From positions 97,230 to 161,229 of the forward strand of contig NZ_VXLC01000029.1 in the NCBI RefSeq assembly GCF_008704205.1: a stretch of DNA of 64,000 bases. Reading direction: 5' to 3'. The notes beneath the pieces were generated by a model. It was not told where the DNA came from and ran no database searches. It worked only from the letters and a program-made list of their open reading frames with translations. A program made the position numbers and the translations under genes. This DNA is from Nocardia colli. GTDB lineage: Bacteria > Actinomycetota > Actinomycetes > Mycobacteriales > Mycobacteriaceae. Numbering within the stretch: the first letter of the stretch is position 1; every line of letters begins with the position of its first letter. Below are positions 34,997 to 45,029 of the stretch, piece by piece.

Positions 34997-35676
34997 GTCC
35001 CGCGGTGCGTACCACTATCCTGGCGACCCTGGCGGTGGTCGCCGCCGGATTCGTGTGGTGGGTATCCGGCCGTCAGCACAGCATCGAGAACATCTGGACG
35101 TTACTGGCCTCGCTGATCCCGTTCGTGCTGGCCGCCGAGACGATCGCCAGCCTGCAACCGCACTGGTTCCGGCGTGGCCGACTGGTCGAAATATGCGCGC
35201 TCGGCGCATTTGTCGTCGTGTTCTGCTTCCTGGTCCCGAAGATCTTCGCCGCTGCTCTGGACGACGATTTCAACCGCCTGTACTCCTGGATGCGAATCCT
35301 GGTCCCGTTGCTGATCCTCTGCCTGGCCCTGATGCTCCGGCTGGGTGGCGCGCTACCCGCGGTGACGCGCCGGGTCAGCTACGCCGGAATCCTCATAATG
35401 CTCTCGGGCATCGAGGATCTCGCGTTCCAGCTGCTGCGCGGCAGGCCGCTCGCCGACCGCTGGGATTGGGCCGATCACATGACGGTGCGGCTCGGCCACG
35501 TCGCCAGCCGGAACGAGGCGCTGGCGTTCATCGTCGTGCACCTGCTGCTCGCCGGGGCGATCGTGCTTCTCCCGGACCGGTTCTGGCAGCGGATCGGCGG
35601 CGGTCTTCGGCGCTCGGGCAGTGTGCGGCGAAGCCCGGCGAGCGTCCGGCAACGAGCGGCCGGCCGTACGCGTTGA
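34993..35676 (+). CDS. integral membrane protein of unknown function
   Basis: The 227-residue protein has about six hydrophobic segments, including ILATLAVVAAGFVWWV, LLASLIPFVLAAETIA, VEICALGAFVVVFCFLVP, ILVPLLILCLALML and ALAFIVVHLLLAGAIVLLP. An Asn/Arg-bearing loop and a basic Arg/Ser-rich tail follow. No family was recognised. Its place between ATP-grasp and flippase genes suggests a role in lipid-linked precursor handling. Confidence 0.75.
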   Translation: MSPAVRTTILATLAVVAAGFVWWVSGRQHSIENIWTLLASLIPFVLAAETIASLQPHWFRRGRLVEICALGAFVVVFCFLVPKIFAAALDDDFNRLYSWMRILVPLLILCLALMLRLGGALPAVTRRVSYAGILIMLSGIEDLAFQLLRGRPLADRWDWADHMTVRLGHVASRNEALAFIVVHLLLAGAIVLLPDRFWQRIGGGLRRSGSVRRSPASVRQRAAGRTR

Positions 35677-36872
35677 TGGTGTCGACCCTGCCCGCGGCTC
35701 GGACCGTGGTGTCGCTCGTCGTCGGCCGCGGCGGATTCCGCATCGCCTACCACGGCATAGCGCTTGGGCTGCTGGCGATTTGGGGCGCGGACAGCTTCGC
35801 GGTGTACGCGAGCGCGGTCGGCGCGACGGCCTGGATCGCGTTGCTCAGCTCGGGGCCGGAGAAGGCGGTGCTGAAACTGGTTCCGCGACTGCCGCATACG
35901 GCCGCTGCGGTGGTGCGGACCGCGTTGCTCACGGCAGCTGTCCCCCTGGTGATCGCCGTGCTCCTGGTGGTCGTGACGGCCGGATCGTCGGTGGTGGTCT
36001 ATCCGCTGGCGGCGGCTTGGAGTGCGGGCGTCGGGCTCATGACCGTCGCCGTCGCCGTACACCGCGCTGCGGGACGGCCCACGCGGGACAGCCGAGGTTT
36101 TCTGGTCTTGGCCGTCCTGCTCGCCGCCTCGGTGGTAGCCGTTGCGGTCGGTGGCCTTTCGCCGGCGGGCGAGTTGACTCTGCTGGTCGTGGTCACACTC
36201 GGCGTCGCCGCATGGTCGGTCAGGGGAGCAGCGCCCTCGCTGCCGACCCGCTCGCGACGCGGAGTCACCGCCGCGATCGTGCGCGCCGAATTGATGCTCG
36301 GGCTGTACGAGCCACTGGGCAGCGCGGGCGTCGGTGTGCTGTACGCGGTCCTCGCCCTCAGCGATCAACGTGACAGCAGCACCACTTTGTATCTGGCACT
36401 GCTGATTTCGAGCGTCGTCGGATCGTTGACGCTCTACCTGCTGCGGATCTATCAGCCGGTATCGTCGCTGCGGTTGCGCGGTGCGGGCGGGCAAGCAGGC
36501 ATCGACCTCGCGCGGCGACTGTTGACGGCGGCGCTGATCTCCGGAGTGCTCGGCTGCGCCGTCGTGGCAGCGCTCGCCGGAAACCTCTCCGCCGCAGCAC
36601 TTATCGCCCTGCTCCTCTGCTTCGAGATTCCCATCCACGCGGTGGTCAGCCTCGCGCTGTTCATCCTTGAGAACGCGGGCCGCCGCGAACTGACCATCGC
36701 CGCGGCAAGTGCCGCAACACAATTCGGCGCAGTAGTAGTGCTGGCCGCATTGCTGGTGCCCGCGCACGGACCACCGGCGGCGCTCTGGGTACTGGTCGCC
36801 TCCTACGCCGTGCTCGCCGCGACGACATTGCCGAGGCTCCGGACGAACATCAAGGCGCGGGAGGCGCTATGA
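35676..36872 (+). CDS. multi-pass membrane protein, oligosaccharide-flippase-like
   Basis: The 398-residue protein has about ten to twelve predicted membrane segments with a helix pattern like Wzx/MVF-type flippases. YHGIALGLLAIWGADSFAVYASAV near the start and HAVVSLALFILENAG and LWVLVASYAVLAATTLPRL near the end fit. The ATG at 35676 overlaps the upstream TGA. Based on fold type and context it would move the lipid-linked product across the membrane; direct proof is absent. Confidence 0.7.
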   Translation: MVSTLPAARTVVSLVVGRGGFRIAYHGIALGLLAIWGADSFAVYASAVGATAWIALLSSGPEKAVLKLVPRLPHTAAAVVRTALLTAAVPLVIAVLLVVVTAGSSVVVYPLAAAWSAGVGLMTVAVAVHRAAGRPTRDSRGFLVLAVLLAASVVAVAVGGLSPAGELTLLVVVTLGVAAWSVRGAAPSLPTRSRRGVTAAIVRAELMLGLYEPLGSAGVGVLYAVLALSDQRDSSTTLYLALLISSVVGSLTLYLLRIYQPVSSLRLRGAGGQAGIDLARRLLTAALISGVLGCAVVAALAGNLSAAALIALLLCFEIPIHAVVSLALFILENAGRRELTIAAASAATQFGAVVVLAALLVPAHGPPAALWVLVASYAVLAATTLPRLRTNIKAREAL

Positions 36873-37810
36873 AACAGCGACTCGACATCCTCGACCCGCG
36901 GCGTGATCCGGAACCGCCCTGGTGGGAGGTGCTGCGCGCGACGGCCGGACTCCGCGCGACCTGGGCATGGGACGTGCTGGCCGTCGCCGGCACCCGGTTC
37001 GGCATCGTGGTCGTGCACGAGGGCGCCGACATCGTCGCCATGGCGGCGGCCCGCTGGATGCTCGGTCTCGCCAACGTCGCCGCACCCGGCAGCACCGGCC
37101 AACCGGGCTGGTGGGTGGCCGATCCCGCGCGGCAGACCGAGCTGTTCGGCGTGCTGGCCGGGGGACTGCGCACCCGCTACCGGCACGCGGTGCTCGCCAC
37201 CCTGTGGCGCGAGCTCGATCGCGAGCAGGCCGACGGCCTCGGTGCCGTGCAGGTCACCCGGGAGGTGAACCCGACCGCGGTACTCCCCATCGCCTGGCCG
37301 GACGAGTCGGGCTGGCTGGGCACCCTGTCCTCGAATCGCCGTCGCAGCCTGCGTGCCGAGGCCCGCTGGTTGTCCCGCGACCACGACCTGATCGCCGGCC
37401 ACGGCCCCGCCGAGGCCCTGGACGCCGATCAGCTCGTCGGCCTGTTCCGTCGCACGGAGGAGAAGTACGACGGATTGGGCCGGGCGCCGCGCATGCCGGA
37501 CGAATGGCTGTACCGGCTGCTGTCCCGTCCCGACGTGCTGGCCGTGCACTACCACGATTCGGATCGAAACCTGTTGGCGGCCTTCACGATTCTGGATCAT
37601 CCGACCTGGCCGCTGGTACACCGATGGGGCGCGCTGCCGGTGGAGGAGGGCGGCCGCAAGCACCTGTACTTCGACGCATTCCGCCGGACCGTCGGCTGGG
37701 CGGTAGCGGAGGGGAAGCAGGGACTTATCTGGGGTAAAGGACTGCCCGACGTCAAGGAACGGCTCGGCTGCCGGTTGGTATCCCGCTACGCCGTCGGCGT
37801 CGCCTGGTAA
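36869..37810 (+). CDS. FemAB/BioF2-like GNAT acyltransferase
   Basis: The 313-residue protein matches the GNAT family that includes cellulose-biosynthesis BcsL-like and FemAB-like enzymes (PF13480). NRRRSLRAEARWLSRDHDL is the FemAB-like basic helix. RTEEKYDGLGRAPRMPDEW, then LLAAFTILDHPTWPLVHRWGAL and RKHLYFDAFRRTVGWAVAEGKQGLIWGKG complete the domain. It would transfer an acyl or aminoacyl group to a sugar or peptide. It ends the operon. Confidence 0.75.
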   Translation: MKQRLDILDPRRDPEPPWWEVLRATAGLRATWAWDVLAVAGTRFGIVVVHEGADIVAMAAARWMLGLANVAAPGSTGQPGWWVADPARQTELFGVLAGGLRTRYRHAVLATLWRELDREQADGLGAVQVTREVNPTAVLPIAWPDESGWLGTLSSNRRRSLRAEARWLSRDHDLIAGHGPAEALDADQLVGLFRRTEEKYDGLGRAPRMPDEWLYRLLSRPDVLAVHYHDSDRNLLAAFTILDHPTWPLVHRWGALPVEEGGRKHLYFDAFRRTVGWAVAEGKQGLIWGKGLPDVKERLGCRLVSRYAVGVAW

Positions 37811-37920
37811 TCGCGTCGATTCGTCGTTTCCACCCTGAATCTTCGGTCGCGTTATTCAACCGCAGTAATAGACGCGTGCCGTTCCCGGTATTCGCCGATT
37901 GTTTTTGTAGTGTGTGATGA

Positions 37921-39039
37921 ATGACCGTGCAACTGGCTCGGGGGCAGGTAAATGTGCTCGAAGCCGAGCACCTCATTGTCTCGGTCCGGCACAGCGCGGC
38001 CGTCGATCTGTCCGCGCTGCTGCTCACCGCGGACGGCATGGTGCGCGCGGACGCCGATCTCGTCTTCTACAACCAGCCGCTCGGCCAGGGCGCACGATTG
38101 CTGCCCGGCGAGGACGGGCGGCCGAGCGCCTTGGCGATCGATCTGCGCGCGATTCCCGCCGATATCGAACACGTGCGCATCGTCGTCGCACTCGACGACC
38201 AGCGCGACAGCCTCGGCAATTACGCGGCCCCCGAGCTGCGCATCGATGATGTCGCGGGAAACCGATTGTGCGACTACCTGATCACCGGCCTCGGCTCCGA
38301 GTCGACGGTCGTCGCCATGGACTTCGACCGGCACGACCCCGACTGGCGGCTGCGTTCGCTCGGCCACGGCTACCACAGCGGTTTCGCCGCCCTGGTCACC
38401 GCGCACGGCGTCGCGGTCGGGCGCACACCGAAATCCCCGGCGCCGCAACCGCCGGTCGAGGCGCCCGATACCGGTTTGCTCGGCCTCGCCACCGAATTGG
38501 CACTGCGTAAAGCGGACGGCAACGAATTGTCGCATGTGAAAATGGCATTGGGCTGGGATCCGGTCCGCGAACCCGGCCGCTTCGGGCTCCGTGAGGTCGA
38601 TATCGATCTCGACGCGTCGGCCCTGGTCTTTTCCGGACGCGAACTCATGGACGCCGCCTTCTATGGTCAATTGTCTTCCAAAGACGGGTCCGTCCGTCAT
38701 CAAGGCGACAATCTCACCGGTTCCGGCAAAGGCGACAACGAAATGATCGACGTCGACCTGACCCGGTTGTCCGCCGAAGCATCGACGGTCGTTTTCGTTG
38801 TCACCTCTTATGCCGGACATACCTTCGAACGAGTGCGAAACGCATTCTGGCGCTTGGTCGACGGCAAGACCGACGTCGAACTCACCGGCGGCAATCTGCG
38901 CGTCGGCGGCAGGCACACCGGCATGGTCGTGGCCAAGGTGCAACGCGAGGCCGACGTCTGGAAGTTCCACGCCGTCGGCGCGCCGATCCAGGCCGGACAT
39001 CCGGTCGAAGCCGCCGAACAGGTCGCCCGTTATCTCTGA
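37921..39039 (+). CDS. tandem TerD-family stress protein
   Basis: The 372-residue protein has two TerD domains separated by a Pro-rich linker (about residues 170-190). The first (1-165) is diverged and lacks the full metal site. The second (195-372) has MALGWDP, DVDIDLDASALVF-like strands, SSKDGSVRHQGDNLTGSGKGD (the acidic loop that binds Ca2+ in TerD) and VVFVVTSYAGHTFERVRNAFWRLVD. TerD proteins support resistance to tellurite, oxidants and phages and often act in TerABCDEF sets. Here it stands alone, without TerA/TerB/TerC. Confidence 0.87.
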   Translation: MTVQLARGQVNVLEAEHLIVSVRHSAAVDLSALLLTADGMVRADADLVFYNQPLGQGARLLPGEDGRPSALAIDLRAIPADIEHVRIVVALDDQRDSLGNYAAPELRIDDVAGNRLCDYLITGLGSESTVVAMDFDRHDPDWRLRSLGHGYHSGFAALVTAHGVAVGRTPKSPAPQPPVEAPDTGLLGLATELALRKADGNELSHVKMALGWDPVREPGRFGLREVDIDLDASALVFSGRELMDAAFYGQLSSKDGSVRHQGDNLTGSGKGDNEMIDVDLTRLSAEASTVVFVVTSYAGHTFERVRNAFWRLVDGKTDVELTGGNLRVGGRHTGMVVAKVQREADVWKFHAVGAPIQAGHPVEAAEQVARYL

Positions 39040-39099
39040 CCGCTACCGGCTCGGCAACGGCGCATTGATCGGGGCGGATTTGCCGAGGAGTATGGAGCT

Positions 39100-40377
39100 G
39101 TGGGCAGCGGTGCGGGTATTCGAGCGAATCCGTGGGTAGCGCTGCGCCCGGACGAAGACGCCGAACAGGTGGGCACCGATGTGTCGGCCGCGCACGAATC
39201 GTTTGTCGAGCGAGGTGAGGCCCCGGCCTCGATCCGGCAGGTGGTCGAGGCGTCCTGGGTGCGCAGCCGCGGCAACGGTATCGATCCGGATCGGCAGATC
39301 GGCCGGACGTCACTGACCGGAATCGAACTGGAGCGGTATCGGCGCAGCCATCCGATGTCGTCGGTGCGGCCGGTTGTCCAGACCCTGTTGGTCGAGGATG
39401 CCGAAGACACCGGGCTGCTGATCGCACTGAGCGACGCGCACGGCCGATTGCTCTGGGTGGAGGGCGATTCGACGGCCAAGGACCGCGCGGCCGGCATGAA
39501 CTTCGTCGACGGCGCGGACTGGAGCGAAGCCGCGGTCGGCACCAACGCCCCGGGAACGGCACTGGCCCTTGATCATTGCGTGCAGATCTTCGGCGCCGAG
39601 CATTACAGCAGACTGGTCCATCCGTGGAGTTGCGCGGCGGGACCGGTGCACGACCCGGCGACCGGACGGATCCTCGGCACGATCGACATCACCGGCGGAC
39701 CGCGCGTCGCTGCGCCGGAAGTACTTTCGCTGATCCGGGCGACCGTGGCCGTCGCCGAGTCCGAACTCCGGGCACATCCGGTGATCGTGCGCACCGCGCC
39801 GCGGGTGGAGCTGCTCGGCTCGCGGCCCGCGCTGCTGTTCGGCAACGAACGAATCGCTCTGTCGCGCAGGCATTCGGAGATCTTGCTGCTGCTGATGGAA
39901 CATCCGGAGGGCCTCGCGACCGAGCACATCGCGGTCCTGCTCGACGAACGCGACCTCGACGCGGTCACCGTGCGCGCCGAAATCTCGCGCCTGCGCCGGA
40001 TTCTCGGCGGCGCGTCGCTCGGGTCACGGCCCTATCGCCTGCTGACCGAACTGGATTCGGATGTCGGCGAGCTGCGGCGCAGCTTGCGCCGCGGCGACAT
40101 CGGCGCGGCGGTGGCGCGCTACCGCGGCCAATTGCTGCCCGCCTCAGCGGCTCCCGGCGTGGTCCGGGTCCGCGAATCGCTGCGCGCACGCATGCGCGCG
40201 GCCGTCCTCACCTCGCGGGACCCGGCGATCCTCGGCTGGTGGATCTCCTCGGTCGACGGACGCGAGGACCGCGGCGCGTGGTCGGCCTACCAGGCCTCGC
40301 TGGAGCGGGATACGTCGCTGTATGCCCAAGTGGCGGCGCAGATCGCCGTGCTGGATCGCGAGTTCGGCGGCCGCTGA
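39100..40377 (+). CDS. GAF-domain transcriptional regulator, AcoR-like, no sigma-54 domain
   Basis: The 425-residue protein begins with SIRQVVEASWVRSRGNGIDPDRQ, seen in AcoR-type regulators. A GAF domain follows (LIALSDAHGRLLWVEGD, SEAAVGTNAPGTALAL, HYSRLVHPWSCAAGPVHDPATG). The C-terminal part has a winged-helix-like segment (LSRRHSEILLLLMEHPEGLATEHIAVLL). The AAA+ sigma-54 activator domain typical of AcoR is missing. In many actinomycetes this gene stands next to an acetaldehyde-type dehydrogenase and controls it. The GTG start follows GAGGAG. Confidence 0.82.
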   Translation: MGSGAGIRANPWVALRPDEDAEQVGTDVSAAHESFVERGEAPASIRQVVEASWVRSRGNGIDPDRQIGRTSLTGIELERYRRSHPMSSVRPVVQTLLVEDAEDTGLLIALSDAHGRLLWVEGDSTAKDRAAGMNFVDGADWSEAAVGTNAPGTALALDHCVQIFGAEHYSRLVHPWSCAAGPVHDPATGRILGTIDITGGPRVAAPEVLSLIRATVAVAESELRAHPVIVRTAPRVELLGSRPALLFGNERIALSRRHSEILLLLMEHPEGLATEHIAVLLDERDLDAVTVRAEISRLRRILGGASLGSRPYRLLTELDSDVGELRRSLRRGDIGAAVARYRGQLLPASAAPGVVRVRESLRARMRAAVLTSRDPAILGWWISSVDGREDRGAWSAYQASLERDTSLYAQVAAQIAVLDREFGGR

Positions 40378-40459
40378 CCTGTTCCCAACGGTGATGCAAC
40401 GTTAGGGTCATAGTGTCGTGGATCACAGTGCACACCCGCCGTGAACGCTAGGAGTTTCG

Positions 40460-41983
<1,524 letters not shown>

Positions 41984-42011
41984 TGCCGAGCAATCCGGCG
42001 GTGGTGGCGCG

Positions 42012-42548
42012 ATGAGTTCCGCCCCGCCCCGTTTGGTCGCGACCGTGGGGGCGGCGGCGTTGCTGCGCCGCCTCCGCGACGTGCACGGTGCGCTGATGAT
42101 GCACCAGTCCGGCGGATGCTGCGACGGGTCGTCGCCGATGTGTTATCCGCTGGGCGAGTTCATCGTCGGCGATCGGGACGTCCTGCTCGGCATCCTCGAT
42201 CTGCGCCTCGCGGTGGGGGAGGTGCCGGCGAATCTGCCGTCCGCCGACCTCGACGCGGTGCCGGTGTGGATCTCCGGATCGCAGTTCCAGGCCTGGAAAC
42301 ACACCCAGCTCGTCCTCGACGTGGTTCCGGGACGCGGCGGCGGGTTCAGTCTGGAAGCGCCGGAGGGCTGGCGATTCCTCAGTCGGGCAAGAGCTTTCAC
42401 CGACGAGGAGAACACGGCACTCGAACTGGCGCCGCCCGTGGTCGGGTCCGATTACGCCGACGGCGTTCGTCCGCCGGTGCCGGATGCCGGGCAGGTGGTG
42501 GCGGAGGCCGTGGACGCTTGCCCGGTGCCCGCGCCGCCTGCGCGCTGA
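42012..42548 (+). CDS. DUF779 protein, aldehyde dehydrogenase companion
   Basis: The 178-residue protein has the DUF779 signature HQSGGCCDGSSPMCYP at about residues 35-50 and WISGSQFQAWKHTQL. The double-Cys/Cys pattern looks metal-binding. Genes of this type almost always follow acetaldehyde dehydrogenase genes, but their function is unknown. Here it starts 29 bases after that stop. The C-terminus has a Pro/Ala-rich tail. Confidence 0.85.
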   Translation: MSSAPPRLVATVGAAALLRRLRDVHGALMMHQSGGCCDGSSPMCYPLGEFIVGDRDVLLGILDLRLAVGEVPANLPSADLDAVPVWISGSQFQAWKHTQLVLDVVPGRGGGFSLEAPEGWRFLSRARAFTDEENTALELAPPVVGSDYADGVRPPVPDAGQVVAEAVDACPVPAPPAR

Positions 42549-42580
42549 TCAGGGGCGGCGTCGGCTCGTAGCATGGCGTT

Positions 42581-43420
42581 GTGCCCGAGCCGGTTCGTCT
42601 TGCCGGGGCCGTGGTGGATATCGCGGTCCCGGCCCGCTCGTGCCTGCCGGGGGTCAGCATGGCCGGGTTTCGTGGCCGTGCGGACCGGCCGGCCGAGCTG
42701 TCGCTGATCCCGTACCCCGCGTTCACCGTGTTCCTCGATTTCGGCGACGTGTGGCTCGGCGACGACGCGCGGGGCGCGGGCAAGCAGGGCAGCGGCGTGA
42801 TCGGTCTCGCTCCCGTCGGTGTGCGCGGGTGCGGGCGCGAGGTCGACCTGTTGCAGATCCGTCTGTCACCGTTGGTCGCGCGCGCGGCGCTCGGTGGCTC
42901 GGCGGAGGTGGGCGGGACTGTCGTTGCCCTGGAAGATCTTTGGGGTCGCGACGCCGGACAGATCCGGGAGCGGCTGCATGCCGCCGAGTCGTGGGACGAG
43001 CGGTTCGCGATCGCGGCGGCGGTACTCGCGCGACGACAGGCGGCAGGTCGGCCGGTCGACTCGGAGGTCGCCTTCGCCTGGGAGCGAATCATGTTGAACC
43101 GTGGGCGGATTCGGGTCGAACCGCTGGCAGTCGAGATCGGCTGGAGTTACAAACGGCTGTGGTCGCGATTCCGTTCGCAGATCGGTCTCACGCCCAAGCG
43201 GGCCGCGCAGCTGGTTCGTTTCGACTACGCGGCACACCGGCTCGCCGGCGGGGACAGCGCCGCCCTGGTTGCGGCGGAAAGCGGATATACGGACCAGTCC
43301 CACCTGCATCGCGACGTCATGACCTTCGCCGGGGTGACTCCGAATCGGGTTGCGGTCGCGCCGTGGTTGTCGGTCGACGATGTCGCGTGGGTGGACCCGG
43401 AGTACGCGGCCTCGGCATGA
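42581..43420 (+). CDS. AraC-family transcriptional regulator
   Basis: The 279-residue protein has an N-terminal ligand domain of unknown specificity. A C-terminal double HTH starts around residue 165: RIRVEPLAVEIGWSYKRLWSRFRSQIGLTPKRAAQLVRF and then AALVAAESGYTDQSHLHRDVMTFAGVTP. The start is GTG 42581. It sits 32 bases after the DUF779 gene on the same strand and may be co-transcribed, but the regulated genes are not evident. Confidence 0.87.
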   Translation: MPEPVRLAGAVVDIAVPARSCLPGVSMAGFRGRADRPAELSLIPYPAFTVFLDFGDVWLGDDARGAGKQGSGVIGLAPVGVRGCGREVDLLQIRLSPLVARAALGGSAEVGGTVVALEDLWGRDAGQIRERLHAAESWDERFAIAAAVLARRQAAGRPVDSEVAFAWERIMLNRGRIRVEPLAVEIGWSYKRLWSRFRSQIGLTPKRAAQLVRFDYAAHRLAGGDSAALVAAESGYTDQSHLHRDVMTFAGVTPNRVAVAPWLSVDDVAWVDPEYAASA

Positions 43421-43498
43421 GTCTTCGGCCTCGGGGGCACGGTAGCCGCGCGGGCCGGCGCTGTTCTTCGGCTCGCCGCACGCCCGTAGCGCCCAAGG

Positions 43499-43574
43499 AT
43501 CCGCACTCTCTCTTGGGATACGCACCCGAAATGCGCCCAAAAGGGCGGTGCGTATCCCGAGAGAGAGTGCGGAT
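43499..43574. repeat. long inverted repeat (hairpin element), copy 1
   Basis: Two 28-base arms, 43499-43526 and 43547-43574, are reverse complements with one mismatch, around a 20-base loop that itself forms gccc-aaaa-gggc. Each arm holds a CCGCACTC and a CGCACC-type core. A related element lies at 63362-63432. Both stand between genes. They look like a dispersed palindromic repeat, not an operator. Confidence 0.75.
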
Positions 43575-43658
43575 TCGGCCGGCCGTAGGGGGCGAACGGC
43601 TTGGGGCGTCGCTTGTCACGAGGCTGGCCGAGGAGTGGGGGTCGGCGGCGGGTGTTGA

Positions 43659-43724
43659 TTGCTCAGGTGAACCAGTTCTTGCTCACCTGAGCAAACCGGG
43701 CTACAGTTTTGCTCATGCAAGCAA
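43659..43724 (+). promoter_or_regulatory. TetR operator cluster and leaderless promoter
   Basis: Three related half-sites are seen: TTGCTCAGGTGA (43659-43670), TTGCTCACCTGAGCAA (43679-43694, arms TTGCTCA/TGAGCAA) and TTGCTCATGCAAGCAA (43709-43724). The first and second also form a perfect 12-base inverted repeat. TTGCTC at 43679 and TACAGT at 43702-43707 are 17 bases apart, a possible promoter. The ATG at 43715 is then only seven bases beyond the -10 box, so the mRNA would be leaderless. Confidence 0.65.
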
Positions 43725-44344
43725 AGAGTGGCTCGGGTAAGCAATCGGGGCGGACGTTCACCGAGGCTGCTCGGCGCACACAGATCGTGGACGCGGCGAT
43801 CGAGGTGGTGGCCGAGCACGGTCTGCCGAATACCTCGTTCGCGAAGATCGCGCAGGAGGCGGGGCTGAGCAGCACCGGCATGATCTCGTACCACTTTCGC
43901 GGCAAGGACGAGCTGATCCGTGAGGTCGCCGACGAAATCGTCCGGGTGAACACGGAATTCGTCGTGGCCAAGCTGCAACACGAGTCCGGTTACGCGGCCA
44001 CGCTGCGCGCGTACTTCGCCGCCAACCTGGCCCTGCTCGACGAGTACCCCAAGCATCAGCGGGCGCTCGCCAGCATCGTCGCCAATGCCCGTCCGGCCGA
44101 CCCGCAGACGGTGAGCCTGATCGAACACGTCGACGAGATCGCCCGCACCCAGGAGCAGTGGCTCCGAGAAGGTCAGCGGGCCGGGGCATTTCGGGCCTTC
44201 GATCCCGCGGTCATGGGGCTCGCCATTCGGGCCGCGCGCGATGCGGCCGTGGCGCGCGCGGCGGACGACCCCGACTTCGACACCGCGGCCTGCGCTCGCG
44301 AGCTGGCCGATCTCTTCGAACGCGCTACCCGCACACAATCGTGA
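43715..44344 (+). CDS. TetR-family transcriptional regulator
   Basis: The 209-residue protein has the TetR HTH at about residues 18-65: RRTQIVDAAIEVVAEHGLPNTSFAKIAQEAGLSSTGMISYHFRGKDEL. A helical ligand-binding domain follows (DEYPKHQRALASIVANARPADPQTV). ATG 43715 is two codons inside the longer frame and needs no ribosome site if leaderless. It is followed 17 bases later by the membrane protein gene, which it probably controls together with itself. Confidence 0.88.
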   Translation: MQAKSGSGKQSGRTFTEAARRTQIVDAAIEVVAEHGLPNTSFAKIAQEAGLSSTGMISYHFRGKDELIREVADEIVRVNTEFVVAKLQHESGYAATLRAYFAANLALLDEYPKHQRALASIVANARPADPQTVSLIEHVDEIARTQEQWLREGQRAGAFRAFDPAVMGLAIRAARDAAVARAADDPDFDTAACARELADLFERATRTQS

Positions 44345-44361
44345 CCACTACCGGAGCTGAC

Positions 44362-45027
44362 ATGAATTCACCGCAGACGCTGACCGCCGAACCTACCCAG
44401 CAGCAGAAACGTGCCGCGGTCCGCCGCCACCTCGCCCGCCAGATCATCCTCGAATTGGTGCTCCCGCTCGGCGGCTATTACGCCTTGCGCGCGGCCGGGG
44501 TGAACCCGTGGGCGGCGCTGATCCTGCCCACGCTGCTCATCGCGGGACTCCTTGTCTACCATGCGATTCGAGAGCGTCGCATCGATGCGTTCGCGCTGTT
44601 CGTGCTGTCCATGATCGTGCTCGGGTCGGTGATGACCCTGGTGACCGGGGACCCGCGCACGCTCATGGTGCGCGACAGCTGGATCTTCGGACTGCTCGGC
44701 TTGTGGATGCTGGGCTCGCTGCTGACCCAGCGTCCGTTCATGCGCGTCGCGTCCCGCGCGATCGTCACGGCGAAGATCGGCGAGGAAGGGTATCGGCAGT
44801 GGGATGCCCGCTGGGACAACGACTCCCAGTTCCGCTATCACCTGCGAGTGCTGACCGCGGTGTGGGGCGCGGTCTTCCTGCTGGATGCGTTCGTGCGGGT
44901 ACTGCTCGCCTACACGCTGCCGATCGATGCGATACCGCTGGTGAGCACCGTGCAATGGCTGGTCGTCCTCGCGGCCTTGATCACCTTCCACAACTTCTAC
45001 CTCACCAAGCACGGGCTGAAAGCCTGA
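44362..45027 (+). CDS. VC0807-family integral membrane protein
   Basis: The 221-residue protein has about five to six hydrophobic segments. The core resembles the VC0807/DUF3159-type family: LELVLPLGGYYALRAAGVNPW, LLIAGLLVYHAIRERRIDAFALFVLSMIVLGSVMTLVTGDPR, and RDSWIFGLLGLWMLGSLLTQRPF. The function is not known; some members are near multidrug or envelope-stress regulators. ATG 44362 has GGAG upstream. The preceding TetR gene is on the same strand 17 bases away. Confidence 0.75.
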   Translation: MNSPQTLTAEPTQQQKRAAVRRHLARQIILELVLPLGGYYALRAAGVNPWAALILPTLLIAGLLVYHAIRERRIDAFALFVLSMIVLGSVMTLVTGDPRTLMVRDSWIFGLLGLWMLGSLLTQRPFMRVASRAIVTAKIGEEGYRQWDARWDNDSQFRYHLRVLTAVWGAVFLLDAFVRVLLAYTLPIDAIPLVSTVQWLVVLAALITFHNFYLTKHGLKA

Positions 45028-45029
45028 GT

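Noticed and set aside
37921..39039. Tellurite-resistance operon
   Set aside because: Only a tandem TerD gene is present; TerA, TerB, TerC and TerZ are absent.
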